Source: an uncultured Erysipelotrichaceae bacterium
GTDB lineage: Bacteria > Bacillota_I > Bacilli_A > RFN20 > CAG-826
Direction: 5' to 3'
Length of the DNA stretch: 38,281 nucleotides
NCBI GenBank assembly: GCA_902800905.1
Contig: CADCGC010000017.1
Location: 1-38,281, forward strand
The translations under genes were made by a program, and so were the position numbers. This document shows, in pieces, positions 1 to 8,651 of this stretch. Positions within the stretch are counted from its first letter, which is position 1. The number at the start of each line of letters is the position of its first letter. The notes below the pieces were generated by a model, which worked only from the letters and a program-made list of their open reading frames with translations, made no database searches and had not been told where the DNA came from.

Positions 1-665
1 TTCTTTAAAAAGTTTTTATCAGCGTTTGCGAGTTGACCAACTGTAAAAATACCGTATTTGTTAAGTCTTCTTTCAAAATTCGTGGATATTCCCCACATTT
101 TAGATAAAGGTGTAATTGGCCATAGCTTAGTTGGAACATCTTCTTTGGTCCAAACTGAAATATAAGGTGGATTCTTCTTTCCATCTAGATCTAACGCTAA
201 CTTGGCTAAAAGCATGTTATCGCCAATTCCTGCCGTGGATACTAATCTTGTCTTTTCAAATATTTTCTCTTTTATCGTATTAACTAACTCATAAGGAGTC
301 ATCTTATACATCTTTAAATAAGGACTTAAATTGATAAATAACTCATCGATAGAGTAGATATGAATATCATCTTCTCCAACATAATCTAAGACAATTGAGA
401 CGACTTCTGCGGACTTTTTGATATAAAGTTCCATTCTAGGTGTCGCAAAAATCATTCCTGGAATATCAGGTAATTCTCTTTTCCTACATCTAGAAGGAAC
501 ACCCATTTCTTTTAAATATGGGCTAACTGATAAAACGATTGTTCCATCGCCTCTAGAAGCATCACAAACCGCTAGTGGGGTGGTTAAAGGGTTTAATCCT
601 CTTTCAACACACTCAACAAAGGAATAAAAAGCTTTAAGATCGATGACAGCAATTTTAGAATCCAT
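1..665 (-). CDS. Y-family DNA polymerase (UvrX/YqjW-DinB type), 3' end cut by window
   Basis: Translation from the ATG at 663-665 gives 221 residues before the window edge with no stop. The N-terminus carries the Y-family metal-binding motif with Asp9 in the string IDLKAFYSFVE; the LKAFY form resembles the UvrX/YqjW branch rather than classical DinB. The second catalytic motif YSIDELF places Asp107 and Glu108. Further on, AGIGDNMLLAKLALDL is the usual palm/fingers segment and WGIS.NFERRLNKYGI.TVGQLA is the thumb helix-hairpin-helix. Known role of the family: low-fidelity translesion synthesis past damaged bases, often SOS controlled and often on mobile elements. A CGAAC half-site lies upstream (712-716 on the minus strand) but the second LexA half is not convincing. 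The C-terminal little-finger domain is outside the window. Confidence 0.9.
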   Translation of the reverse strand, partial: MDSKIAVIDLKAFYSFVECVERGLNPLTTPLAVCDASRGDGTIVLSVSPYLKEMGVPSRCRKRELPDIPGMIFATPRMELYIKKSAEVVSIVLDYVGEDDIHIYSIDELFINLSPYLKMYKMTPYELVNTIKEKIFEKTRLVSTAGIGDNMLLAKLALDLDGKKNPPYISVWTKEDVPTKLWPITPLSKMWGISTNFERRLNKYGIFTVGQLANADKNFLK

Positions 666-823
666 AGCACTATAAATTCTATTATAAAAATCAGCTTAGT
701 TTAATCTATTTGTTCGATTTGTTTTGTAGTGTTTCTGTGCTAGAATTTATCTAAGTTTTAAAGGGATAATATTATGGGAAATAATCTCTATAAAGCAATA
801 AAAAGTGGGTAAATATTACTACT

Positions 824-857
824 TTGATTTGATTTTCATCACAATTGTAATTAATAT
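824..857 (+). promoter_or_regulatory. Probable sigma-A promoter of tRNA-Ala
   Basis: TTGATT at 829-834 and TAATAT at 852-857 are separated by 17 bp, and the predicted start (about 864) is only a few bases before the tRNA at 868. An overlapping TTGATT lies at 824-829. Read by eye. Confidence 0.5.
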
Positions 858-867
858 TATTACTCAC

Positions 868-943
868 GGGCCTGTAGCTCAGTTGGGAGAGCGCCTCGTT
901 CGCAACGAGGAGGTCGCCAGTTCGATCCTGGTCAGGTCCACCA
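868..943 (+). tRNA. tRNA-Ala (anticodon CGC)
   Basis: A full cloverleaf can be drawn: acceptor GGGCCTG/CAGGTCC (868-874, 933-939), D stem GCTC/GAGC, anticodon stem CCTCG/CGAGG with loop TTCGCAA (899-905), T stem GCCAG/CTGGT with loop TTCGATC, discriminator A940 and an encoded CCA at 941-943. The third acceptor pair is G870-T937, the G3:U70 pair that identifies alanine tRNAs, which fits the CGC anticodon (codon GCG). Degenerate relatives of its 3' half appear at 9986-10010 and 30708-30750. Confidence 0.95.
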
Positions 944-955
944 TTTGTAGCCAAG

Positions 956-1006
956 TTGTCGTTGTCCAAAGTCACTTATCCAAAGTTGGATAAAACGACT
1001 TATCCA
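956..1006. repeat. 51-bp hairpin repeat downstream of tRNA, copy 1
   Basis: This 51-bp stretch matches 10024-10074 at 47 of 51 positions by eye. Both copies can fold: GTCGTT pairs with AACGAC and GTCCAA with TTGGAT/C; the T versus C difference keeps the pairing (G-U or G-C). It lies 12 bp after the tRNA CCA and directly before a terminator. Confidence 0.7.
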
Positions 1007-1012
1007 AGATAG

Positions 1013-1040
1013 AGCCGTGTAATAATAGCGGCTTTTTTTC
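1013..1040 (+). terminator. Rho-independent terminator after tRNA-Ala
   Basis: Stem AGCCG (1013-1017) with CGGCT (1029-1033), then seven T. The same AGCCGTGTAA...CGGCT arrangement recurs at 36242. Confidence 0.85.
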
Positions 1041-1156
1041 TTTTTTTGTTTACTCGTATTCGAGCCATTTGATGCATTTCTTTTATAAATATATTTTATT
1101 AATAATTCCTTATTTAACTATTAAGTTGCTTTAATAATATTAAGTTCTTAAAAACA

Positions 1157-2038
1157 TTAATTAGCATATTTATTTTTAATAAAGTCGATGAAATTCTCTT
1201 CGAGAGTGGATAGTTGATGACCCTTTCTCCAGACGAATAAGTAGTCGACTTTTTTATCTTCGCCTTCAATTTCTTTAGTAATCAAAGAATTATTCATAAT
1301 ATAAGCGGTTTTAGGGAATATAGAGATGCCTACACCTCTACCCGCCATCGCCGCTGCATCTAAATAATTATCCATTTCACAAACAATGTTTGGATCAACA
1401 TGGATTTTTCTAAACCATTTACTAATGCCGTCGACATAGATTTTTCTACTAGGAACAATAATCTTTTCATCTTTTAATTCTTCAATTGAAATCTTTTCTT
1501 TTGGGGATTTAGCTAATGGATGGTCTTTATTCATAAAAGCGACCATCTTTTCTTCGCCAACTTTAAAACTGTTTAATAAGATTTGATCATATGGAGAAGT
1601 AATAACGGCGAGAGAAATTAATCCGGCGCGCATCTTTTCAATTAAATCATCGCTATTACCATCAAGAATTCTAAATTTAACATGCGGATGAATCATTAAG
1701 AATTCAGAAATCCATTCCGCAGCGATATCAGGAGCGGTACCTTCCACTAAACCGATAGCAATCGTGCCACTTAAACCCTTATTCATTAATAAGATTTCAT
1801 TAACAGTCTTATCATTTAAGTTAATGATATCTTTAGCCTTTTGATAGAGGAATTTGCCTTCTTCAGTTAATTCTAAATGCCTTTTTCCTCTGATAAACAA
1901 AGTCGTATTCAACTCTTCTTCTAAATTCTTAATTTGATTAGAAAGTGGTGGTTGGCTCATCATCAAAATCTTAGCCGCTCTTGTAATATTTAATTCCTCG
2001 GCGACCACAATGAAGTAGCGAAGTGTCTTAATGTCCAT
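1157..2038 (-). CDS. LysR-family transcriptional regulator
   Basis: The 293-residue product has the standard LysR length and layout. Residues 1-60 form the winged helix-turn-helix: MDIKTLRYFIVVAEE, then NITRAAKILMMSQPPLSNQI as the recognition helix region. Residues about 90-290 are the periplasmic-binding-like effector domain, including GTIAIGLVEGTAPDIA. A good AGGAGAT ribosome site precedes the ATG. It is divergent from the aminotransferase at 2145, and a T-N11-A dyad (2052-2066) lies 14 bp before its start, the usual place for autoregulation and control of the divergent gene. The inducer cannot be read from sequence; an amino acid or nitrogen signal is a guess from the neighbours. Confidence 0.93.
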   Translation of the reverse strand: MDIKTLRYFIVVAEELNITRAAKILMMSQPPLSNQIKNLEEELNTTLFIRGKRHLELTEEGKFLYQKAKDIINLNDKTVNEILLMNKGLSGTIAIGLVEGTAPDIAAEWISEFLMIHPHVKFRILDGNSDDLIEKMRAGLISLAVITSPYDQILLNSFKVGEEKMVAFMNKDHPLAKSPKEKISIEELKDEKIIVPSRKIYVDGISKWFRKIHVDPNIVCEMDNYLDAAAMAGRGVGISIFPKTAYIMNNSLITKEIEGEDKKVDYLFVWRKGHQLSTLEENFIDFIKNKYAN

Positions 2039-2051
2039 ATGATCTCCTATT

Positions 2052-2066
2052 ATACGAAAAACGTAT
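2052..2066. promoter_or_regulatory. LysR-type operator (T-N11-A dyad)
   Basis: ATACGAAAAACGTAT is a perfect 5+5 dyad with the T-N11-A form that LysR proteins bind. It sits in the 106-bp divergent gap between the regulator and the aminotransferase. Confidence 0.6.
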
Positions 2067-2144
2067 TATTACTATTCAATTATATGTATTTATGTATAAC
2101 TAGTTCAATGTGCTAGTATACTTTTGTTAAAGGAATTTAATGCG

Positions 2145-3326
2145 ATGTTTAATAAGAAAATGTTAGAAATTGGATATAGCCAATCCACAATTAGAGATTT
2201 ATATACATATGGCTTACAAAGAAAAGCGGAAATTGGGGAAGATAAAGTCTTTGACTTTAGTATTGGTAATCCTTCCATTCCGGCACCAAGTATAGTCAAT
2301 GAAACATTAGTAAAAATATTAACGGAAGAAGATTCGGTTAAAATACATGGCTATACAGTAAGTGCTGGTGAAAAAAATGTGAGAGATTCTATCGCTTCTT
2401 ATTTAAACAAGACATATGAGACTAAATTAGATGGTAGATATATCTTTTTAACTTGTGGTGCAGCGGCTTCGTTAGCGATAGTTATTAAAGCTTTAATTAC
2501 TCCATATGAAGAAATGATAGTGTTTGCTCCGCATTTTCCTGAATATCGCACATATGTAGAAGCAATGGGTGGTGTTTTAGTGCCCGTTCTTCCCGACCAA
2601 GATTTCTTACCTGATTTTATTGATTTAGAAAAGAAAATTACTCATAAAACTAAAATAGTACTTTATAATTCCCCTAATAATCCTACAGGGGCCTTTTATA
2701 ATGAAGAAATTATTAAGAAATTAGTGGATATTCTTTCAAAGAAAGAAAAAGAATATGGCCATCCCATTTATTTAGTTTCCGATGAACCATATCGAGAACT
2801 ATTATATAAAGAAGAGAAATATCCGTTTATCACTAATTATTATGATAATTCTTTAGTGTGCTATTCATTTTCTAAATGTTTATCTCTCCCTGGCGAAAGA
2901 ATTGGCTATATTGTCGTTAATCCAAAATGTGAAGATGTTAATGATATCTATGCGCTTATTTGTGGCGCGGCATCAATGCTTGGTTATATATGCGCGCCTG
3001 CATTATTTCAACATCTCATACCTTATGTTTTAGGTTATACCAGTAATTTAGATGAATATAAAAAGAATCAAGAACTTCTCTATCGCTCGTTAAAAGAAAT
3101 CGGCTATGAGGTAGTAAAACCAACAGGGGCTTTCTATTTATTCGTTAAAGCTTTAGAAGAAGATGCCGAGAAATTTAGTGAGACCGCTAAAAAGTTTGAA
3201 TTACTGTTAGTTCCTAGCGATCCATTTGATTATAAGGGCTATGTAAGAATTGCTTATTGTGTCTCTTATCAACAAATTGTAAACTCTTTACCTGCCTTTA
3301 AAAAACTGTATAACTATTATAAATAG
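2145..3326 (+). CDS. PLP-dependent class I/II aminotransferase
   Basis: A 393-residue fold-type I aminotransferase. Visible signatures are the N-terminal DFSIGNPSIPAP, the central SPNNPTGAFY, the VSDEPYRELLY segment (Asp to the PLP pyridine nitrogen), and YSFSKCLSLPGERIGY with Lys244 as the PLP Schiff-base lysine. The C-terminal YVRIAYCVS supplies the substrate-carboxylate arginine. The reading frame extends to a TTG at 2124, but the ATG at 2145 has AAAGGA 10 bp upstream and is preferred. Divergent from the LysR gene, so probably its target. Aspartate or aromatic amino acid transamination is likely, but the substrate is not determined. Confidence 0.9.
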   Translation: MFNKKMLEIGYSQSTIRDLYTYGLQRKAEIGEDKVFDFSIGNPSIPAPSIVNETLVKILTEEDSVKIHGYTVSAGEKNVRDSIASYLNKTYETKLDGRYIFLTCGAAASLAIVIKALITPYEEMIVFAPHFPEYRTYVEAMGGVLVPVLPDQDFLPDFIDLEKKITHKTKIVLYNSPNNPTGAFYNEEIIKKLVDILSKKEKEYGHPIYLVSDEPYRELLYKEEKYPFITNYYDNSLVCYSFSKCLSLPGERIGYIVVNPKCEDVNDIYALICGAASMLGYICAPALFQHLIPYVLGYTSNLDEYKKNQELLYRSLKEIGYEVVKPTGAFYLFVKALEEDAEKFSETAKKFELLLVPSDPFDYKGYVRIAYCVSYQQIVNSLPAFKKLYNYYK

Positions 3327-3454
3327 GGCATTATTTATTAATAACAAGTAAGTAAAAGTTAACATACAAAAAATATATGATAACCATAATGTTATATGTA
3401 TTTCATTGTTGATAATTATACGTGGTAGTATATCGCCATAGTTGGTTGTCGAAT

Positions 3455-5062
3455 ATGAAATATATCTTTGTCACAGGCGGTGTTGTTTCTGGGTTAGGTA
3501 AAGGGATTTGTGCCGCTTCTTTAGCCCGTTTATTAAAACAAAGAGGCTATAGTGTTAAAAATCAAAAATTTGATCCTTATTTAAATGTTGACCCAGGGAC
3601 AATGTCTCCTTATCAACATGGTGAAGTGTTTGTCACTGATGATGGAGCGGAAACAGATTTAGACTTAGGTCACTATGAAAGATTCGCTAATGTTTCTTTA
3701 GATGCATCTTGCTCAGTTTCTTCTGGCAAGATTTATTGGAATGTCATCAATAGAGAAAGAACTGGTGGCTATTTAGGAAGAACTGTTCAAATCATTCCTG
3801 ATGTTATTGATGAAATAAAGAATTGGATTTATATTTCTGAAAAGCAAAACATTGATATCGCCATATGCGAGATTGGTGGTACTGTTGGAGATATTGAATC
3901 ATTACCATTTTTAGAAGCGATTAGACAAGTTGGTCAAGATAAGGGTAGAGAAAACGTTATTTATATTCACGTCCCACTTATTGTTGAAATTCCTGGTAGT
4001 GGTGAACTCAAGAGTAAACCAGTCCAACATTCCGTTAGAGAACTTAATTCCTTAGGCATTCAACCAGATGTCCTAGTGTGCCGTTCCACTCAACCATTAA
4101 CCCAAGAAATCAAAGATAAGATTGCTTTATTATGCGATATTGATAAAAGAGCGATTATTGAGAATTTAACCGCTAGTAGTATTTATGAAGTACCTCTTCT
4201 TTTAGAAAAAGAGGGCCTTTCTGATATTGTTTGCGAAAAACTACATCTTCCAATTACTAAACCAGATTTAGAAAAATGGACTGCAATGGTGGATAAAATC
4301 AAAAATGCCCATAGAAAAGTGAAAATCGCTCTTGTTGGTAAATATACAGAATTGCACGACGCTTATTTAAGCGTTGAAGAATCAATCTTCCATGCTGCTT
4401 CATTACTAGATGCGAAAGCGGAAATCCTTTGGATTAACTCCGAAGAACTAACCGTTAAAAACGTTAAAGAAAAGCTCAAAGCCGCTGATGGAATAATTAT
4501 TCCTGGTGGTTTCGGTGTGCGCGGCATTGAAGGGATGATTGATGCAGCCAAATATGCAAGAGAAAACAATCTACCATGTTTAGGCATTTGTTTAGGCATG
4601 CAAGTGATGGTTATTGAATACGCTAGACACGTGCTAGGTTATAAGGACGCTAACTCCAGTGAATTCAATCCAAATACAGCGCACGCTGTCATTGATTTAT
4701 TACCTGAACAAGTTAATATCGTCGCCAAAGGTGCCACTATGAGACTAGGTAGCTACCCTTGTTCTTTACAAAAAGATAGCCTAGCAAAATCGCTATACGG
4801 CAAAGACATGATTAACGAGCGCCATAGACATAGATATGAGTTCAATAACATCTATCGTCAAGAATTCATCGATAAAGGATTAGTCTTAAGTGGCTTATCC
4901 CCAAATAAAAATTTAGTGGAAATCGTGGAATGCCCAGCTTGCAAATATCATATAGGTTCACAGTTCCATCCAGAATTTAAATCTAGACCTACCAAACCAC
5001 ATCCATTATTCGTGGGTTTAATATCATCAGCTTTAGAAGGTAAATATCAGAAGATAAATTAA
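3455..5062 (+). CDS. pyrG: CTP synthase
   Basis: Makes CTP from UTP, ATP and glutamine. The 535-residue length is close to the family norm. The N-terminal synthetase domain opens with [17 protein letters not shown] (P-loop) and has [15 protein letters not shown]. From about residue 290 comes a class I glutamine amidotransferase domain with [12 protein letters not shown], the nucleophile Cys379 in LGICLGMQ, and the His/Glu pair in GSQFHPEF. The frame is open back to a GTG at 3422, but homology starts at ATG 3455. Neither start has a clear Shine-Dalgarno, which is odd for a housekeeping gene here. The stop codon touches a guaA remnant. Confidence 0.97.
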   Translation: MKYIFVTGGVVSGLGKGICAASLARLLKQRGYSVKNQKFDPYLNVDPGTMSPYQHGEVFVTDDGAETDLDLGHYERFANVSLDASCSVSSGKIYWNVINRERTGGYLGRTVQIIPDVIDEIKNWIYISEKQNIDIAICEIGGTVGDIESLPFLEAIRQVGQDKGRENVIYIHVPLIVEIPGSGELKSKPVQHSVRELNSLGIQPDVLVCRSTQPLTQEIKDKIALLCDIDKRAIIENLTASSIYEVPLLLEKEGLSDIVCEKLHLPITKPDLEKWTAMVDKIKNAHRKVKIALVGKYTELHDAYLSVEESIFHAASLLDAKAEILWINSEELTVKNVKEKLKAADGIIIPGGFGVRGIEGMIDAAKYARENNLPCLGICLGMQVMVIEYARHVLGYKDANSSEFNPNTAHAVIDLLPEQVNIVAKGATMRLGSYPCSLQKDSLAKSLYGKDMINERHRHRYEFNNIYRQEFIDKGLVLSGLSPNKNLVEIVECPACKYHIGSQFHPEFKSRPTKPHPLFVGLISSALEGKYQKIN

Positions 5063-5363
5063 ATATCTTAAAGGATGCCGATTATATCTTTAGAGAAGTC
5101 ATTGCTAAAAATGAATATCAAAACAAAATCAGTCAGTATTTCGCTGTCTTAACTAATATTCGAAGCGTTGATGTGATGGGAGACAATATACGATAGCCTT
5201 AAGAGCGGTTTCTACAGCTGACTTCATGACTGCTAATTATGTCAAATTGCCTTATAAGATTCTTGATGAGGCAAGTCAAAGAATAGTGAATGAGGCTCAA
5301 GGTGTTAATATAGTGGTCTATGACATTACTAGTAAACCTCCAGCCACGATTGAATACGAATAA
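5062..5363 (+). pseudogene. guaA: GMP synthase C-terminal remnant (broken guaA)
   Basis: Translating from 5062 gives ILKDADYIFREV, then [17 protein letters not shown], which are GuaA C-terminal dimerisation-domain sequences. After MGD the frame breaks: a few codons (the RTYD-like segment) are missing and the homology resumes in another frame at TATACGATAGCC as [18 protein letters not shown], ending with [18 protein letters not shown] and TAA at 5361-5363. That ending is the diagnostic GuaA terminus. The amidotransferase and ATP-pyrophosphatase domains are absent, so this is a dead fragment of about 100 codons, joined directly to the pyrG stop. Its final TAA overlaps the glutamine synthetase ribosome site. 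Confidence 0.85.
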
Positions 5364-5377
5364 AGGAGAAAATGATT

Positions 5378-7471
5378 ATGAAAATAGTTCCAGAAGAATT
5401 TGGAAAACTCGTCTTTAACGAAATAGCGATGAAAAAAGCGCTTAGTCAAGATGTTTTCGATAAATTAGAACAAACAATTAAAAATGGTGAGTCTTTAGAC
5501 TCAACACTAGCGAGCGCTGTAGCGGAAGCCATGAAAGATTGGGCCATCGCTAATGGTGCAACTCACTATACACACTGGTTCCAACCATTAACGGGTATTA
5601 CCGCTGAAAAACACGAAAGTTTCTTAACTACTGTTTCCTCTGGTAATCCAATCTTAGAATTATCAGGCAAAGAATTAATTAAAGGTGAACCAGATGCTTC
5701 ATCTTTCCCATCTGGTGGTTTAAGAAGCACATTCGAAGCTAGAGGTTATACTGCTTGGGATCCGACAAGCTATGCCTTTATTAAGGGCAATACATTATGC
5801 ATTCCAACAGCATTCTGCTCCTATGGTGGTTACGCTTTAGATAAGAAGACTCCATTATTAAGAAGTATTGATGCTTTGAACAAGCAAGCCTTAAGAGTTT
5901 TTAAAGTCTTAAAGATGAATGATGTTAAACATATCGTCACAAATGTTGGTCCAGAACAAGAATATTTCCTTGTTGATAAAACGATGTTTGGAAAAAGACT
6001 TGACCTTGTTTTAACCGGTCGAACTCTATTTGGTGCGCCATCTCCAAAAGGTCAGGAATTGGATGACCATTATTTTGGTGTCATTAAACCACGTGTCGCC
6101 TCTTTTATGGAAGAAGTTGATAGAGAACTTTGGAAATTAGGCATCTCTGCAAAAACCGAACATAATGAAGTCGCTCCCGCACAACACGAGTTAGCAACTA
6201 TTTATACAACATGTAATTTAGCGTGTGACCAAAACCAATTAGTGATGGAAATGATGACTAAGATTGCTGATAAACATAACTTTGTTATCTTATTCCATGA
6301 AAAGCCATTTGAAGGCGTTAATGGAAGTGGTAAACACAATAACTGGTCTATCTCTACAGATACAGGAATTAATCTTTTATCCCCTGGAGACACACCATTT
6401 AAAAACCAAGTTTTCTTATTATTCTTAGCAGCAGTTATTAAAGCGGTTGATGATTATCAAGATTTATTAAGAATTAGTGTTGCTTCCGCTTCTAATGACC
6501 ATCGTTTAGGCAAAAATGAAGCGCCACCAGCGATTATCTCTATTTTCTTAGGTGACGAATTAGATAAAGTCTTAAAAGCAATCGCTAATGACGATGAAGA
6601 GTTTGAGTCACATAAAGAAAGAATCTTATTAGGTAGTGGCGTTTTACCAAGTCTTGTTAAAGATAATACCGATAGAAATAGAACATCCCCATTCGCCTAT
6701 ACTGGCAATAAATTCGAATTTAGAATGCCGGGTAGCAATAAAGGTGTTAGTGACGCTAATACAGTTTTAAATACGGCAGTGGCGGAATCTTTAAGAACAT
6801 TCTCTGATCTGTTAGAGACTAGTGATAATGTCGATAAAGCCATACATGCTATCGTTAAACATACGATCAAAGAGCATCAAAAAATCTTGTTCTCTGGTAA
6901 TGGTTATAACGACACTTGGGTGGAAGAGGCTAAAGAACGCGGTTTGTGTAATTTCCCAACTACACCAGATGCTCTTGCGCATTTAATGGACGAAAAGAAT
7001 GTCAAATTATTTGGCGAGCATAATGTCTTAAACGATATCGAGCTTAAAGCGAGACAAGAAATTGATTTTGAAAACTATGTCAAATCCTTAGATATCGAAG
7101 TTAAAACAATGGTGCATCTTGCTAAAAGAAATATCATGCCAGCGATTAATAAATACATTGGTAAATTAGCTAACAATATTACTAACTTAATCGCTATTGA
7201 TAAATCAATCTCCATCAATTATCAAAAAAATACACTTGATAAATTGTGCAATAATCTCACAAAAATTGATGAGCTAACCACCGCTTTAAATGATAAATAT
7301 TTGGAAGCTAATAAAATTGATTGTTTTGAAAAGCAAGCTTTCATTATCAAAGATACATTATTGCCGCTTATGGCTAAACTCAGAGCAGTAGTGGACGAAT
7401 GTGAAACATTGATGCCAAAGAATTACTGGCCAATGCCAACATACGAAGAATTATTATTCTCAGAACATTAA
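5378..7471 (+). CDS. glnN: Type III glutamine synthetase (GlnN)
   Basis: Condenses ammonia and glutamate using ATP. The 697-residue length and domain order are those of GSIII, not the 450-residue GSI. Signatures: ATHYTHWFQPLTG near residue 58, FPSGGLRSTFEARGYTAWDP, VGPEQEYFLVD (metal-binding Glu), AKTEHNEVAPAQHELA, HEKPFEGVNGSGKHNNWS (ammonia/glutamate site) and FRMPGSN. The first ATG (5372) is only 3 bp from AAAGGAG; the ATG at 5378 is 9 bp away and preferred. It lies between guaA and purB remnants, so it appears to be the surviving gene of a former nitrogen/purine block. Confidence 0.95.
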   Translation: MKIVPEEFGKLVFNEIAMKKALSQDVFDKLEQTIKNGESLDSTLASAVAEAMKDWAIANGATHYTHWFQPLTGITAEKHESFLTTVSSGNPILELSGKELIKGEPDASSFPSGGLRSTFEARGYTAWDPTSYAFIKGNTLCIPTAFCSYGGYALDKKTPLLRSIDALNKQALRVFKVLKMNDVKHIVTNVGPEQEYFLVDKTMFGKRLDLVLTGRTLFGAPSPKGQELDDHYFGVIKPRVASFMEEVDRELWKLGISAKTEHNEVAPAQHELATIYTTCNLACDQNQLVMEMMTKIADKHNFVILFHEKPFEGVNGSGKHNNWSISTDTGINLLSPGDTPFKNQVFLLFLAAVIKAVDDYQDLLRISVASASNDHRLGKNEAPPAIISIFLGDELDKVLKAIANDDEEFESHKERILLGSGVLPSLVKDNTDRNRTSPFAYTGNKFEFRMPGSNKGVSDANTVLNTAVAESLRTFSDLLETSDNVDKAIHAIVKHTIKEHQKILFSGNGYNDTWVEEAKERGLCNFPTTPDALAHLMDEKNVKLFGEHNVLNDIELKARQEIDFENYVKSLDIEVKTMVHLAKRNIMPAINKYIGKLANNITNLIAIDKSISINYQKNTLDKLCNNLTKIDELTTALNDKYLEANKIDCFEKQAFIIKDTLLPLMAKLRAVVDECETLMPKNYWPMPTYEELLFSEH

Positions 7472-7489
7472 TAAGAGCGAGGCCTAACT

Positions 7490-7690
7490 ATGATTAAGAG
7501 ATACTCATCAAAAGAATTTGAAAATGTCTTTTCCGATAAAAATTGATTCCACAATTACTTATTAATTGAAGAAGCCGTTATCGAAGCGTATTTTAAGTTA
7601 GGCCTTATTCCTGAAAAAGATTATTTAAATATCGTTAAAAAAGCTCATGTTGATTTAAAAGCGATTGAAGAACTTGAAGGACAAGCTTAA
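7490..7690 (+). pseudogene. purB: Adenylosuccinate lyase N-terminal remnant (broken purB)
   Basis: From ATG 7490 the frame reads MIKRYSSKEFENVFSDKN, stop, then FHNYLLIEEAVIEAYFKLGLIPEKDY and later KAIEELEGQA with TAA at 7688-7690. This follows the start of bacterial PurB (MIxRYSxxEMxxIWTDENxF..WLEVE...AEAxxELGxIP). There is an in-frame TGA at 7544-7546 and the protein ends after about 66 codons, well before the catalytic loops. Many neighbours end with TGA in overlaps, so TGA is a true stop here. Read as a decayed gene head. Confidence 0.75.
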
Positions 7691-7739
7691 TTGTCTCTTG
7701 AGCAGGGACCAAATCAACTTAAATAAATGTCATAATAGT

Positions 7740-7917
7740 TGCGTAAGATGTGGGTTGTCTGTGTCCATCTTACATGGTAATAGTGGATGATGCGAGAGTA
7801 CCATCTATTACAAATTACTCCTTTTATAGCATATTCCAACCTCTACTTTATTTTTTACCTCTCACATCGCATATGGCTACCTCACTTTTAACAGTTTTCA
7901 TGGGTAGCCTTTTATTT
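7740..7917 (+). ncRNA. Candidate structured RNA with terminator (unidentified)
   Basis: This gene-free stretch starts with a perfect 8-bp hairpin, GTAAGATG (7743-7750) with CATCTTAC (7766-7773), and ends in a clear terminator: GGCTACC (7875-7881) with GGTAGCC (7903-7909) then TTTTATTTT. A GGTA/TACC pairing (7776-7802) lies between. It does not match the purine, SAM, T-box, 6S, SRP or tmRNA patterns I can recall. It could be a small RNA or a leader/attenuator without its gene. The spanning 70-codon ORF has no ribosome site and looks accidental. Confidence 0.35.
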
Positions 7918-8050
7918 TGCTTTAGGAACCCCGTGTCGCTTGTTTTTGTTAAAAGTAGATAAATTATCAAAGATTTAAAAATGTCTCCCCAGGTGCGACC
8001 TTTTGAGTTTCTAAAAATTACATAATAAAAGCATAAAAGGAGGACTTTGT

Positions 8051-8338
8051 ATGAGCAAATGTAAGTTTGAACCAGGAAAGAAGTATTGGTATGGCGATTT
8101 AGAAAAATTCGGTTTCTATGCGGTTGTGTTTTGTACCAAGAGAGTTAATCACAGAGATGGGTATTCAACTTTAAAATTTGTTATTACTGATCTAAAAATC
8201 AACGAGTTCAATATTGGAGCTAGAGAATTTATTGCATGGCTTAATAATGAAAACCCAATAACCATAGAAAGTAGTGAATATGAGTCAATTGATACCTGGT
8301 ATTTTACTTTAGATGCAGAAAATGAATTGTCTCAGTAG
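8051..8338 (+). CDS. Small hypothetical protein (95 aa)
   Basis: A strong AAAAGGAGGA ribosome site lies 7 bp before the ATG and a terminator follows directly, so it is a convincing single-gene unit. The 95-residue product is soluble, rich in aromatic residues (YWYGDLEKFGFYAVVF, TWYFTL) and alternates strand-like segments; there is no signal peptide, membrane segment or cysteine motif. I do not recognise a family. The terminator after it is nearly identical to the one after the RelE-GNAT gene at 37400. Confidence 0.65.
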   Translation: MSKCKFEPGKKYWYGDLEKFGFYAVVFCTKRVNHRDGYSTLKFVITDLKINEFNIGAREFIAWLNNENPITIESSEYESIDTWYFTLDAENELSQ

Positions 8339-8340
8339 AA

Positions 8341-8366
8341 AGCCGAGTGAAATATCTCGGTTTTTT
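8341..8366 (+). terminator. Rho-independent terminator
   Basis: CCGAG (8343-8347) pairs with CTCGG (8356-8360), followed by six T. The 20-base core is almost identical to the terminator at 37401-37424. Confidence 0.85.
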
Positions 8367-8370
8367 CTTA

Positions 8371-8545
8371 TTCGCGAAAGATTATAAACACGACATAATA
8401 CGAATAGACAAAATTGTCCAAAAGCGGATAAATGAGTTCAGCCAACTACAGTATGCTGAACGTTTTACATAGTCTTGGTGACTTCTCCTGTCACTGGATG
8501 ACGATACCGATCAGTGAATATAAAAAGTCGAAGAAGAAGGAATAA
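8371..8545 (+). pseudogene. Frameshifted fragment of an unknown gene, copy 1
   Basis: The first 81 bp match 32359-32439 at 76 of 81 positions and read FAKDYKHDIIRIDKIVQKRI in the same frame as the other copy. Near 8468 the frame stops (TAG), but in another frame the sequence continues as LGDFSCHWMTIPISEYKKSK, matching the other copy's EEFSCLWMEVPIVRKPRKGK. So this is a coding fragment with one frameshift and no start codon; the 5' end begins right after the terminator at 8366. A terminator hairpin overlaps the TAA. The parent family is not recognised. Confidence 0.65.
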
Positions 8546-8560
8546 AGCCTTCTTTTTCTT
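8535..8560 (+). terminator. Terminator overlapping the end of the fragment gene
   Basis: AGAAGG (8535-8540), loop AATAAAG, CCTTCT (8548-8553), then a T-rich tail. The stop codon of the fragment lies in the loop. Confidence 0.7.
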
Positions 8561-8651
8561 TGCTTCTATAACTTTACATGTTGCTATTTAAGTTTCTATC
8601 TTATACAATAAAATCGAAAAAAATGTGTATTTACACAAAAAAGGAGAAAAT

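Noticed and set aside
699..717. LexA (SOS) box before the polymerase
   Set aside because: Only one CGAAC half-site is present; the second half does not match.
774..812. 12-codon ORF with AAGGGA upstream, between the polymerase and tRNA
   Set aside because: Too short to support as a gene; a TAGAAT at 741-746 could be a promoter but nothing downstream needs a leader peptide.
3409..3455. PyrG leader attenuator with a GGG start
   Set aside because: No convincing promoter followed by GGGC, and no leader terminator hairpin is visible.
7490..7690. TGA read as tryptophan (Mollicutes code)
   Set aside because: Several intact genes end in TGA within ATGA overlaps (22064, 25206, 36567) and tryptophan is written TGG throughout, so TGA is a stop and purB is broken.
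7750..7962. 70-codon ORF downstream of purB remnant
   Set aside because: No ribosome site; it runs through a terminator hairpin and has no protein-like pattern.
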